The notes under the pieces were generated by a model that had not been told where the DNA came from, ran no database searches, and worked only from the letters and a program-made list of their open reading frames with translations. This document shows positions 47,498 to 59,553 of a DNA stretch of 64,000 nt, piece by piece; within the stretch, counting starts at the first letter, position 1, and each line of letters begins with the position of its first letter. The DNA comes from Sambucus nigra (Eukaryota; Streptophyta; Magnoliopsida; Dipsacales; Adoxaceae): NCBI GenBank assembly GCA_949130495.1, contig OX422208.1:643334023-643398022 (forward strand). Reading direction: 5' to 3'. Made by a program: the position numbers and the translations under genes.

Positions 47498-49617
47498 ATG
47501 GCACCAGAATTACCACCGTCTCTTCCACCACCTGGAGGTGGAGGGCCTAGCTCCAGTCAGGCGCCGCCCTAGTTCGAAATGACGGAGGTAGCTGCAGCCT
47601 TGAGGTCTTTAGCTGCAACATAACAAGCTATGCAGGAACAATGTGCACAGCTCAGCCAAACTATGATGAGGCCACCTAGAGTCTCACCGGATATGATCAC
47701 TTTGGCGGATGTTTAGCCTCATCCTGACGCCAGGGGACCACCCCAGGCACCAATGAAGGACCAGCCTGCACCCCAGCGGAGAAGGGACGTTGCTGACCCT
47801 AGGCACTTGCGCCTGGGGAGGTAAGGAAACTCTTGCCCAGAGGACAGGTATGACGATTTAGAGGCGAAAGAAGCCCCGAAAGACTGCTGGGAGTCGTATG
47901 AGGTGTCAAATAACACTGTAAGACCTCTTCGGAAAAGTCAAGGTTGTGTCGGTCGAAGAGGTGAAGAGGCTCAACAAAGAGGGTCAGCCTTTGATAGGTT
48001 GAGCAGAGGGTCAGCCTTTGAGAGATTAGGCCTAGTGAATGACCTAAGACAGAGATTATCGAGATCAAATAGCGCAGCAGGCTCTCAGAGAGGGAACAGG
48101 TAGGGTCGGCCAGATCAAGGCCGACACTGTGAAAGAAGAGGTAGGGAACAAGAAGAGGTCAACAGTCGACGTGCCGCGACAGGGGAACCCTCGGTCCATC
48201 CCATAGAGGTGGCTGGGGACAACCTCGGCCAGGTCGATGGCAGAAGACCGTGGAATGACTCTATCCAGCGCCTTAAGGAGAAGATATGAGACCTCATTAA
48301 AAGAAGGGACCCATTACAAAGGGGTTACTTAGAGGGCTCTCCATTTGTGGCTAGGATAGTGGGCTTCCCAACCCCAGCTAAGTTCAAGCCTCCTGCAGTG
48401 TCTCTCAAGTACGATGGCAGCACTAACCCTGTACATCACATCGAGATGTACCAGTCGGCAGTAGAAATCTACTCGATACCCGATGAGATGAAGTGTAGGG
48501 CCTTCTCTGGGACCTTAACAGGGGCAGCGCACAGTTGGTTCACCTCCCTTTCGAAGAACTCAATTGAGAACTTCAAAGGCTTGGCTGAACGATTCATCCA
48601 AAACTTCTGCTTTGGGGTGAGACATCAAAAGAAGACTACTCACCTGATGTATGTCAAGCAGGGAAAGGATGAGAGCCTAAGAGACTACATAGCGAGATTC
48701 AACAAAGAGAAGTTGGAGGTCGAAGATTATGAAGAGAACATATCTATGACCGCCCTCATAGGGGGTCTACAGAAAGGGAAATTGTTGTGGAAACTTGCGG
48801 AAGACCCCCTAGGTCTATGGCGGAGCTCCTGGAAACCGCAGGGAAAGTAATGAATGCGGAAGAGGCAATGGCCGCCAAGTATGAGGATGAGAACTGCGGT
48901 GGCAGTGGAAAGTCCCAAAACAAGAAAGATGGGAAGAAGAGGTCGGGTGATGACAAGTTCGCTCACTATACTCCTCTGACTGTAAGCTGCGAGCACATCC
49001 TCAACGAGATTAAGAATGATGGGACTCTGAGATGGCCAGAGAAACTGAAATCCCCACCACATAAGAGGAACAAAAACCTATGGTGCGAGTTCCACCAGGA
49101 TCATAGCCATGTCACGGACAAATGCTTCGCCCTGAACGATGAGATTGAAAAGATGCTAAAATATGGAAAGTTGAGGAAGTATGTGGACGGTAAGGCTCCT
49201 AAGGGTGGAAGAGATGACCCTAAGAAAAGGGGAAATGACAGATGCCGTGATAATGTCCCGGCCGGAAGAGACGATGATTCAGAAGGTGATGACGAAGATG
49301 ATACGGATCTTCCGCCGAAAGATGACAACACCCCGGTGAAGAGGGTTGGTATGATCTCGTTTGGTGTTGACACCATATGCGGAGGGTTTGCAGGAGGTGG
49401 CTCTGAAGTAGCTGATAGAAAGGCTCACATAGCAGAGGTCGGGTCAGTGGCCAAGCTTGAAGCTGTAAATCTAACATGTTCCGATACAGTGAAGAAGAGA
49501 AAGAAAGTAGACATGGATACCCTCGTAGTTGGGTTCTCCAGACTTGACTTCAAGGGTATCTTAGCCCCCCATGATGACCCTCTGGTCATAACAACAAGGG
49601 TTCATGGGTGCGAGGTG
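47498..49617 (+). pseudogene. Tat gag
   Basis: It starts with MAPELPPSLPPPGGG at 47498. The N-terminal third is Pro/Arg/Gln-rich and has in-frame stops at 47570, 47621, 47714, 47822, 48101 and 48287. The capsid-like retrotransposon gag core is open at 48347-48850 (FPTPAKFKPPAVSLKYDGS, AHSWFTSLSKNSIENFKGLA, YVKQGKDESLRDYIARFNKE). A one-base frameshift near 48810 separates it from the continuation at 48820-49617. That part contains a CEFHQDHSHVTDKC zinc-binding motif (about 49084-49125) and an acidic Asp-rich stretch at 49270-49330. In function it forms the particle that packages the RNA. Confidence 0.93.
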
Positions 49618-49620
49618 TAG

Positions 49621-52600
49621 AGGATCCTCGTAGACGGGGGGAGCTCGGTGGACGTGATGTTTTGGCCTTGCTTCAAGAGCCTAGGTCTTAGCAGAGCAAG
49701 ACTGGTACCCTATCACCACCCATTGATAGGCTTCAATGGCGAAAAGGTCCACCCCTTGGGAATGTATGAGATGGACGTACGGATGGGTGATGAGTGTCCT
49801 AAGAGGTTGACCAAGAAGATAAATTTTTTTGCCATGGACGAGAACGTGTTTTCGGCCTATAACCTCATCATAGGAAGGGTGGACCTTAAAGAGTTTGAAG
49901 CTGTGCCGTCGACGGTCCATCAGATGCTAAAATTCCCGACTCCCTATGGGGTAAGGGAAGTACAAGGTGACCAGACCACAGCGCGAGAATGTTACTTCAA
50001 CTCGCCCGAAGAGAGAGAGGCCCATAAGAGGGCAACCACCACTTATAGCATTGATACGCTTGACCCAAGAGATGAGACAAAGTTGAAGAAGGGAGAGGCC
50101 GCGGAAGAGGTAGAATCCATCATCCTCAATGAGGACGAGTCGGAAAAAACCATTCAGGTTGGTAAATTTCTAAAGGCAGAAATCAAGGAAGAGTTGATAA
50201 ACTTCCTCAGGAGGAGACAGAGTGTCTTCGCATGGAGTCACGCCGATATGCTCGGCATTAACCCTCAAGTTATGACTCACAAGCTCAACGTGACCAAAGA
50301 TGTCAGGCCAATCAAACAGAGACGAAGAGTCTATTCCAAGGAGAAGTCCGACGTCATTCGAGAAGAGGCCAAAAAATTGAAAGAGGCTGAGTTTATAAGA
50401 GAAGTCACATATCCGAAATGGTTATCAAATGCAGTCATCGTGCCCAAGGCCAATGGGAAGTGGAGAATGCGTGATGATTTCACTGACCTGAACAGATCTT
50501 GTCCAAAAGACAGCTATCCCTTACCTCGGATAGATCAGATGGTGGATGCTACGGCGGGACATGAGCTCATGAGATTTATGGACGCGTATTCAGGCTACAA
50601 CTAGATCTTCATGGATGCAGAAGACTTGGAGAAGACGACCTTCATTACTGACAAAGGGACGTACTGGTACAAAGTGATTCCCTTCGGCCTGAAAAATACA
50701 GGAGCAACATACCAACGTCTTGTTAATAAGATGTTCGAAGAGCAAATAGGTAAGACTATGGAGGTGTATGTAGATGATATGCTAACAAAGAGCTTGAAGG
50801 CTTTCACTCATGTAACGGATCTCGAGAAGACCTTCGATATTATGGAATCATACAGAATGAAACTCAACCCCGGGAAGTGTGTCTTCGGAGTAGGAGCTGG
50901 GAAGTTCCTAGGATTTATCGTCAACCAGAGAGGGATCGAAGCGAACCCTAAAAAAATCAAGGCTTTACTTGACATGAAGACACCGAGGAGTATCAAAGAT
51001 GTTCAAAGACTTACGGGGAGAGTGGCTGCCCTTAACAGGTTTATTTCTAGGGTAACAGACAATTGCCTTCCATTCTTTAAGGTGCTGAGAAAGTCCTTCC
51101 AATGGGACGAAGAGTGCGAAAATGCCTTCAACCAGCTCAAGTCTTATTTAGGGTCTCCCTTATTGCTATGTCGGCCTGTAGCATAGGAGAAACTGTACCT
51201 GTATCTGGCAGTCTCCGAATCAGCCATCAGCGCAGCCATAATACGGGAAGATGCTGGAATCCAAAGGCCTGTATATTTTAACAGTAAGGCCCTTTAAGGG
51301 GCCAAACAAAATTGCCCTCGCATGGAAAAGCTAGCTTACGCCTTGATACATGCCTTGAGAAAGATGAAGCTTTACTTCCAGGCCCACTCCATGGTTGTCC
51401 TCACTGACTCCCCACTAAGACAGGTCCTACATAAACTTGAGAAGTCCGGGCGATTGATGACATGGGACATTGAGTTGGGGGAGTACGATCTTACCTACCA
51501 ACCTAGGACGGCCATCAAAGGGCAAGCCCTTGCAGACTTTGTCGCTGAGTTTACATGGGAAGAGGCCGAGGCAGAGAATGGCCTAGAGGGTGTTGAAAAC
51601 CGTGGTGTCTTCCGAAATTTGAAAGAGACGACACCAAACATCTTCCAAGATCAGGAAGAGATCGCATCCAACGGGGCCTCGAACCAAGTTGCGGAGAACG
51701 AGGAAGATCGGTACCTCTTCAAAAAAGGAGTCATGACAGAAGGGGTCTTCTCATCAGGTACAGATGTTTGGAGCCTCTTCGTTGATGGCTCTTCCTGCGA
51801 TAATGGAAGCGGTGCGGGGTTGATACTCTCCGCTCCAGATGGTGCCAACATTGAATATTCTTTGAGATTCAACTTCCGAGCTTCTAATAATGAGTCCGAG
51901 TATGAGGCCATGATAGCAGGTCTCTCATTGGCAAAGACTCTTCGCGTAAAGCGACTCCTACTCCACAGCGACTCAAGGTTAGTTGTCAATCAAGTATTGG
52001 AAATCTATGAGGCCAGAGATGAAAGGATGGCCAAATATTTGAAAAGGGTGAGAACAATGTTAGAACATTTTGAAGAGGCAAGACTGAAGAGAGTGCATCG
52101 ACAAAGTAACAGCCACGCAGATGCATTGGCGAGGTTGGCCTCGGCAACGAAGACAGATGTTAGAAGGACCATTCCTATCGAGGTCTTGGGGAAGGCAACC
52201 ATTGAGCAAGAAGAGGTATATAACCCTTATCACAATTTGAACTTAGGAGACTCATGGATGGACCCCCTCTTCAGATATATCAGAAAGGGAGAGCTACCTG
52301 AATCAAAGCTAGAAAGGCAAAAATTGAGATATAAGGCTGCCAAGTTCTCGGTAGTAGGAGACGTCCTGTACAAGAAAGGATTCCTGCTACCTCTCCTCAG
52401 ATGTGTGCACCCCAAAGAAGTTCCCCGTGTCTTATAGGAGGTCCGTGAGGGTTCTTGCTCTAGCCACATAGGGGGAAGACCCTTGGCCAAAAGAATCATC
52501 ACCCAGGGGTACTGGTAGCCAACCCTGTCCAAGGACGCCACAGCCTACGTGAGGAAATGTGATAAATGCCAGAGGTTTGCCGCCATCCCTCATCAACCTC

Positions 52601-53475
52601 ATCAGCCTATGACGCCAATCACTTCTCCATGGCCATTTGCAGTATGGAGAATTGACTTAGTAGGGCTCCTGCCAAGAGCTGCCAATAATTATAGATTTTT
52701 GATAGTTGCCATCGACTATTTTTCAAAGTGGGTGGAGGCAGAGCCGATGATAACGATCACATAGCAGAAGACCTTCCAGTTTATTTGGAGGAATATCATA
52801 TGCATATATGGCCTCCCAAACACTCTTATCTCGGACAATGGGACCCAGTTCAAGAACTCCTCTTTAGAAAAGTATTGCCTAAGAGTAGGAATAAAGAAGT
52901 TCTTCTCATCTCCTGGCCGACCTCAGGAAAATGGTCAGACCGAGGTCACAAACAGAACAATTCTCGATGGAATCAAGAAGAGGTTAGAAGATGCGAAGGG
53001 AAGATGGATTGAAGAGGTCTACGATGTGTTATGGGCCTACAGAACCACAGCAAGGACACCGACAGGAGAAACACCGTTCATGTTGGCACATAGCTCAGAG
53101 GTCGTTATACCAACGGAAGTAGGGCTCCCAACTCATAGGATTAATACCTATGACCCTGATAATAATGGGGAATAAAGGAGGCTAGACTTAGATCTTATCG
53201 AAGAAAAAAGAGATGATTCATAGGTCAGACAAGCAGCCTACCAACAGAGGGCAGCAAAATTATTCAACCAGAGGGTGAAGTCAAGACCCATTGCAGTGGG
53301 AGACCTAGTGCTAAAGAAGACTTTACATAAAGCAAACAAACTCCACCCAAACTGGCACGGTACCTACAAAGTGACAGAAGAGTTTGTGCTTGGCACTTAC
53401 AGGCTAGAAAATCTAGAAGGAGAACCTTTCACTAATCCATAGAATGCTGATCACTTAAAAAAGTATTATATATGA
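49621..53475 (+). pseudogene. Tat pol: protease, RT, RNase H, second RNase H, integrase
   Basis: One unshifted frame runs from 49621 to the terminal TGA at 53473. Protease has RILVDGGSSVDVMF (49621-49662). RT has DLNRSCPKDSYPLP and the catalytic YVDD at 50767-50778. RNase H follows to about 51590. After a variable linker comes the archaeal-type second RNase H (FVDGSSCDNGSGAG at about 51778, NNESEYEAMIAGL, LLLHSDSRLVVNQV, HADALARLASA). Integrase has the HHCC region (GGRPLAKRI... KCDKCQRFA), then WRIDLVGLLP, ISDNGTQFKN and GRPQENGQTEVTNR. The in-frame stops are TAG at 49618, 50602, 51184, 52435, 52516, 52762, 53221 and 53440, and TAA at 51295 and 53173. All catalytic residues that can be checked are kept, so loss is recent. 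Confidence 0.95.
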
Positions 53476-53579
53476 TGTTGTATGAAGTTGTGTAAATTTA
53501 CCATCTTGTCATGAAGAGGTTATTAATAAAATATCAGTTCCCATGGTGGTCCTTGCTTCATTTTGCACTTATATCAGAA

Positions 53580-55345
53580 ATTAATAGGGATAGCACCTTA
53601 GGTGATGACCTCAGACCTTCATAACACCATTCAGTGGTGACGAGGTCTGAGCTCAGACACCATAATTGGATGACCTCAGACCCTTAACATCGTTAATTTG
53701 GTGAGATTCATTAATGGGGATAACACCTTAGGTGGTGACCTCAGACCTTCATAACACCATTCAGTGGTGACGATGTCTGAGCTCAGACACCATAATGGGG
53801 TGACCTCAGACCCTTAACATCATTAATTTGGTGAGATTAATTGCGGGGATAACACCTTAGGTGGCGACCTCAGACCTTCATAACACCATTCAGTGGTGAC
53901 GAGGTCTGAGCTCAGACACCATAATGGGGTGACCTCAGACCCTTAACATCATTAATTTGGTGAGATTCATTAATGGGGATAACATCTTAGGTGATGACCT
54001 CAGACCTTCATAACACCATTCAATGGTGACGAGGTCTGAGCTCAGACACCATAATTGGATGACCTCAGACCCTTAACATCATTAATTTGGTGAGATTCAT
54101 TAATGGGGATAACACCTTAGGTGATGACCTCAGACCTTCATAACACCATTCAGTGGTGACGAGGTCTGAGCTCAGACACCATAATGGGGTGACCTCGACC
54201 CTTAACATCATTAATCTGGTGAGATTAATTGCGGGGATAACACCTTAGGTGGCAACCTCAGACCTTCATAACACCATTCAGTGGTGACGAGGTCTGAGCT
54301 CAGACACCATAATGAAGTGACCTCAGACCCTTAACATCATTAATTTGGTGAGATTCATTAATGGGGATGACATCTTAGGTGATGACCTCATACCTTCATA
54401 ACACCATTCAATGGCGACGAGGTCTGAGCTCAGACACCATAATTGGATGACCTCAGACCCTTAACATCATTAATTTGGTGAGATTAATTGCGAGGATAAC
54501 ACCTTAGGTGGTGACCTCAGACCTTCATAACACCATTCAGTGGTGACGAGGTCTGAGCTCAGACACCATAATGGGGTGACCTTAGACCCTTAACATCATT
54601 AATTTGGTGAGATTCATTAATGGGGATAACATCTTAGGTGATGACCTCAAACTTTCATAACACCATTCAATGGTGACGAGGTCAGAGCTCAGACACCATA
54701 ATTGGATGACCTCAGACCCTTAACATCATTAATTTGATGAGATTCATTAATGGGGATAACACCTTAGGTGATGACCTCATACCTTCATAACACCATTCAG
54801 TGGTGACGAGGTCTGAGCTCAGACACCATAATTGGATGACCTCATACCCTTAACATCATTAATTTGGTGAGATTCATTAATGGGGATAATGCCTTAGGCG
54901 ATGACCTCGGACCTTCATAACACCATTAAGTGGTGATGAGGTCTGAGCTCAGACACCATAATGGGGTGACCTCAGACTCTTAACATCATTAATTTGGTGA
55001 GATTCATTAATGGGGATAATGCCTTGGGTGATGACCTTAGACCTTCATAACACTATTCAATGGTGACAAGGTCTGAGCTCAGACACCATAATTGGATGAC
55101 CTCAGACCCTTAACATCATTAATTTGGTGAGATTCATTAATGGGGATAATGCCTTAGGTGATGACCTCAAACCTTTATAACACCATTCAGTGGTGACGAG
55201 GTGTGAGCTCAGACATCATAATGGGGTGACCTCGAACTCTTAACATCGTTAATCTGGTGAGATTAATTGCGGGGATAACACCTTAGGTGGCGACCTCAGA
55301 CCTTCATAACCATTCAATGGTGACGAGGTCAGAGCTCAGACTACT
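53580..55345. repeat. 130-bp tandem array (about 14 copies) in the 3' region of the Tat element
   Basis: The palindrome gtctgagctcagac recurs at 53645, 53775, 53904, 54034 and 54164 and on to about 55327, with a 128-130 bp step. Each unit holds ataacaccttaggtg, gacctcagaccttcataaca, ttcagtggtgacgagg and cttaacatcattaatttggtgag. Variants alternate (taatggggtg versus taattggatg, attaatgggg versus attgcgggg), suggesting that multi-unit blocks were duplicated. Plant Tat elements are known to carry such arrays between integrase and the 3' LTR, some of which seeded genomic satellites. Confidence 0.95.
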
Positions 55346-55579
55346 AATTTGGTTTAAGCAAATACCATTGCATAAGCTTTAGAGCAAAAACATCACGACA
55401 TACATACAACAAAAGATGGTCCTCTTTAGAGAATAACACATTCAGAGAATAACACATTCAGAGATTATAAATATTCAAAGGTTACAAAGAATGGAAAAGT
55501 AAGAGCCATTCTCATTCAGAAATTATAAATGTGCAAGGATTACAATTTTAGGGGCTACAAAAATATTCAGAGATTCTAT
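55346..55579. other. Spacer between the tandem array and the antisense gene
   Basis: AT-rich, with short repeated phrases (cattcagaga, tataaatattca/tataaatgtgca) at 55438-55570. It would be the 3' UTR of the antisense gene on the minus strand. No polyadenylation signal was fixed. Confidence 0.45.
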
Positions 55580-57991
55580 TTAAGGATTTGAGGGAGGAAT
55601 GTTGGTGCCTTCGGTTTGATTAAGCTGGACGACGTTGGTCACCTCGGCAACGTCATCATAGTGGTCTGCCCCTCCAACCTCTGTGCCGTCCAACGTGGAA
55701 GTCTCGGAAGGTGCGGCAGCCTCCTCCTCAACCTCCTGAAGGGCCTGGGCAAGCTGAGGATTAGCAAAGCCAAGGCCTATAAAGTCAGAGGCTTTTAAAG
55801 TGCTAGCCTCCTTCTCATTGACAGCCGCCCACTTGGTAGTAGCCTTGATACCTCTCTCGAGGTATTCAAAGCCAAAGCCCATAAACTCATCAGAGCTTTT
55901 GTACTCGGCTATTATCCCCTCTAAGGCATCATCAAGGGCTGCCTTTTCGGTCGAGCTAACCTTCTGCTGCAGAACATCGTTCTTAGACTTCAGAGCCGCA
56001 TCATGGTCCTTGTTAAGCCGAGAGACCTCCTTCTCCAGCCCCTTCACCTTCTTCTCAGACTCACCCAACTCAGACTTCAGGCGGTCAATCTCTGCGTTCA
56101 GAGTGCTTTGGACCTTCTCGGCCTCTTGACCCTTTTGGATGAGAGGCAAATTCCTCAGAGTCCAGTTGGAGAGGTGGTGCATAGCCGCCAGGCCCTGCAG
56201 ATTTTGTGATCATGAATGAGTTAGATATAAATCAGAGGTTACACTTAGAAATTGCAAAGAAATATGAGGTCATACCTGGATAGATCTGTGGATGCCGAAC
56301 TCAACCAGTAAGGGAGTATCAAGTGATCGGAAGAAGCGCTTGTTGGCCTCGGTTATTGTAGAGCCGAAGGCATCTAGGGCCTGCAGAATATGGCCGACTA
56401 TGCTGTCAGTAATATTCAAGTGCTCTATACGAGCCGACAAGGCATCTGCTGAAGAGATGGGAATGGCAGTATCGGCACTCTTTTTCTTCTGCCTCTGATC
56501 CTCAAAGGCATGTTCAGTTGAAGCCCTATTATTTGTGGTTTGGGGATTTGAGGCAGAGGGAGCTGGAGGAAGAGCATTAAGGCCTACTTTCTTTGCAAGT
56601 CTCGTCAAGCTAGGAGCAGCCATTTCCCAGAGTTCGTTTGAGATATCCTTTGGACGCTCTACAAAATTAATAGATCTGAGTTAGAAAATCATACATAAAT
56701 AAACTCAGAGGTTCAACTTCAAATAAAAAGTGCTTACCAAGCTCAGAAAGAGGACTTCCACCCAGACCTGTCTCAGAGAGGTAGTGGGGGGTCATCAAGT
56801 GTTCGAACCTAACGAACAGACCATGTACCCCATGATCTTGAAGGGCTTTCACCTTCTGAAGATTTTATGGGCTCAGTCCAGGGTCAGCCCTCGCAGACAT
56901 TGTGACCTTACCCCACCTCAAGGGCATCCTCGGCTCTAGAATGGACGAGGGAGCACATGGGCCAAATTCCCATGGTCCAGAAGCAAAAAAGTATCGTGGC
57001 TTCCAGTTGTGGTTGGAAGTCTGAGTTATTTGAAGCATATTTTTTTCAAGCTTCCGAGCTACAAAATGATAGTAGCTCGGATGATTTTTGGCTGAGGAAG
57101 GGACATAGCAACCTACAAAGACCTGAACTGGGAGGTCTGAGTGGTGGACAGCCTTCTATAAGACTATGGCCCCTATTATGACCCTTCAGGCATTAGGGGA
57201 TAGTTGATAGGGGGCCAAATTGATATAGGAAAGGATAGATTTGATAATGGGATGGATGGGCAGACGAAACCCCAACTTGAACATCTGCTCGTACAAGCAT
57301 ATTTCGCCGTCTCAGCCGTGAAAACCCTCTCTTCCCTCGGAGGTCTTCTTAGCTTTATGGAGGGACTAATGGAATACAGATATCTGAAGCAAAGGAGGTC
57401 TACCTCAATTACAGTACTCTCGATCTCGGCAGCCTCAGAGACGTCGACATCACTTTCAACGTCATCATCATCTAGCTCAACGCCGGCCGAAGCAGATGTT
57501 GATGGGTTACTCGGGAACCTCTGAGCGAACTCGGTACCGGTGAAGGCCGACAGAGGAATGGCATCAAGTGGTGGTGGAATGGCCACACTCGGCTCGACGA
57601 TATCAACCTCTGAGGAAGAGGCTGAGGTTCTTGTGTTGTTATGAGATGAGGCCCGACTGGAGACCTCGGCCTGATCAGGGGCTTGATCTTCCTGAATTGA
57701 GAAGTCCATGGCCTCCTGGAAGGAATCCATGGACATGGGGTCTGAGGTGGAAGACTCAGACTCAGACATTGGTATAGGATCGACAGGAACCTCTGCCCGA
57801 TTGAAAGACTTCGAGGGGTCAGGATATATTACCGTCAGGGGTGGTGGAAAGATGGGTCTAATAGGGAATTCTTGTGACCTACGAGCCTCCTCCTGGGCTC
57901 TTTCTATTTGTCTGATTTTTTCTAAAGTCTTCTCCCTAAGGGAGGGGAACTCCTCAAGAAGTTGGTAAAGGGGTCTGAGCATACGAGGCAA
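55580..57991 (-). pseudogene. Spliced antisense gene of the Tat element (three exons)
   Basis: Exons on the minus strand are 57991-56738, 56658-56276 and 56194-55580. Donors are GTAAGC (56737) and GTATGA (56275). Acceptors are TTTGTAG (56659) and TCTGCAG (56195). Splicing keeps the frame: ...SEL-E-RPKDIS across the first junction, ...HRSIQ-GLAAMHH across the second. Exon 1 encodes an acidic, Ser-rich N-terminus, then after a frameshift a domain with YEQMFKLGFRLPIHP, INLAPYQLSPNA and NWKPRYFFA. This layout resembles the 'putative gypsy-type transposon' domain of plants. Exon 3 has a long coiled coil (residues 25-75 of that exon). Exon 1 has stops (near 57184 and 57160, and at 56868), so this copy is broken. 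Antisense extra ORFs are known in Tat elements; their function is not. Confidence 0.75.
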
Positions 57992-58579
57992 ACTATACGC
58001 TTACCCAACTCTCCTAAGTAACAAACAACGTTGGTGATTTGACTAAAGATCAAAGATAGGTTTTTGAGCAAGAATAGTGTATGAACAATCAACCGAAAAA
58101 CTCATAAGCTAACCAGAAAATGCATGAGATTACCGAAAAATGCATGAACCAGCCGGAAAATGCAAAGAGCAAGACAGACAGAAAAATGGAGAGGAAGAGA
58201 TAACGAGGGGTACCTGAAGAAAGGTGAGGAAAAGCGAGGAAGGAATCCCAGTAAAGAAGCCCCCAAATGTACTTCCAATCACGAGTTCTTCTAAAGAGAG
58301 AGAGAGTTGCAGAAATGGCTAAGTTCGGAGAAGGAGAGAAATGAAGAAGACAGGAGAAAGTGGGACTTTTACCCTTAAATATGAATGCACACTCCCCAAG
58401 GCCCATCATGGCCTTGGGAGACCAACAGACAACCAGCATAATTACCCTTGTCAGACACGCGTGCCACTTCAGTAATTGACAAGTGTCAGAAAAAGAATAT
58501 TGGTACAGAGCAATAGGACCTCGGAGTTGTAGACCCCATAGTCACCTGCTTTCACATATAACTAAGGGCTGAGGGTGAT
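57992..58579 (-). promoter_or_regulatory. Probable leader and promoter region of the antisense gene; 3' end of the Tat interior
   Basis: The stretch lies between the antisense start codon and the 3' LTR. It holds no convincing coding domain. A 116-codon frame at 58089-58439 is hydrophobic and lies upstream of the antisense start. The sequence just before the LTR (aagggctgagggtgat, 58564-58579) is the likely purine tract for the plus-strand element. Confidence 0.4.
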
Positions 58580-59553
58580 TGATATGCCCCAAGTGTGACC
58601 TCGGCTCGGAGACATTGATATGCCCCAAGTGTGACCTCGGCTCGGAGACACCAACCTCTGCCGAGATCATGGCTGACATTGGATAAGCCTTGGGCATGCG
58701 GCATCATCCCTCGGCCATAGCAAGGTCGGCCCAGGCCGACACTACCACCAGCCTCTCGAAAGGACATCGCATGCATCACAAGGATCAGCAGCATTCTCGT
58801 ATACCTAGGAATGGCAACCTCGACCAGATATAGGCCGAGCTCGCAAGAAGCCACCAGCAACCTCATCAAAACATTAGTCGATGCTCCAAACACACCGGCT
58901 CAACCTCGACTGGTGTCCGACCTTATCCATTGTCTCGGCTAGGATTAAGCCGAGACCTCCATGGTCACCTCGGACTGAACGAGCATCTAGACTTACCAAC
59001 CTCGGCCTCTCCCAGGCCGAGGTCATACACCAAGCACAATAGCCGGGCATCTGCTGACATTTGGATAAGGGCACGTGGACACATATAAGTTATAATAAGA
59101 TTATTCCCCACACGCGGGGAGAATATTTCATCATCATTCTCTACTTGTAACAGTGACAGATGGCTTTCCCATATTGGTGAGGCAAACACACACATGCACA
59201 TTACATGCATGGGGGGTACATTACACCCCCTAGGTACTATATATAGATGTCATTCTCTACCTTGCAAAGGATCCGAAATTGGTAACCCTAGCTGAAATTC
59301 TGTCTTATAGACACAGTAGAGAGAGAAAGTGAGCTTATGTGTATTGTATCCATGGCCATCAGTGCCTTATTACAGTGAGGTTATTCACACACAGTGGACG
59401 TGGGACAATTTAGGCTGAACCACTTATATTCTAGTTCTCTCTCCTCTTCTCCTCATCTCATTCTCCTACCTTTTACGTAACTATGCTGCCATTGTTGTTC
59501 TTAGATTGAGCTTGAAAACACCTTACCTGGTGGTGCTAATTCTAGCATCATCA
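58580..59553 (+). repeat. 3' LTR of the Tat element
   Basis: It starts TGATATGCCCC and ends GCATCATCA. The first 36 bases are present twice in tandem (58580 and 58616). The right 681 bp match the 5' LTR. A TATA-like sequence lies at 59237-59246. Many CTCGG/CCGAG words are scattered through its first 420 bases. Confidence 0.9.

Larger units (their letters stand above)
46639..59553 (+). mobile_element. Nearly complete Tat-lineage Ty3/gypsy retrotransposon
   Basis: The order is 5' LTR (truncated and rearranged at its outer end), leader motif, gag, protease, RT, RNase H, second RNase H, integrase, a 130-bp tandem array, an antisense spliced gene, purine tract and 3' LTR. The second RNase H between the usual one and integrase is the defining trait of the Tat lineage. 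The matching 681-bp parts of the LTRs (46639-47319 and 58873-59553) are about 97% alike by eye. Stops break gag and pol, so the copy is not autonomous now. No target duplication can be shown because the left end is rearranged. Confidence 0.95.

Noticed and set aside
49618..49620. TAG between gag and protease as a programmed read-through site
   Set aside because: It is one of ten similar stops in pol and lies inside the protease N-terminal strand, so decay is the simpler explanation.
53580..55345. Possible CRISPR array
   Set aside because: Units of 130 bp are repeated over their full length without unique spacers, and the context is a plant retrotransposon.
58089..58439. 116-codon hydrophobic minus-strand frame
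   Set aside because: More likely leader or promoter of the antisense gene. A membrane protein cannot be supported.
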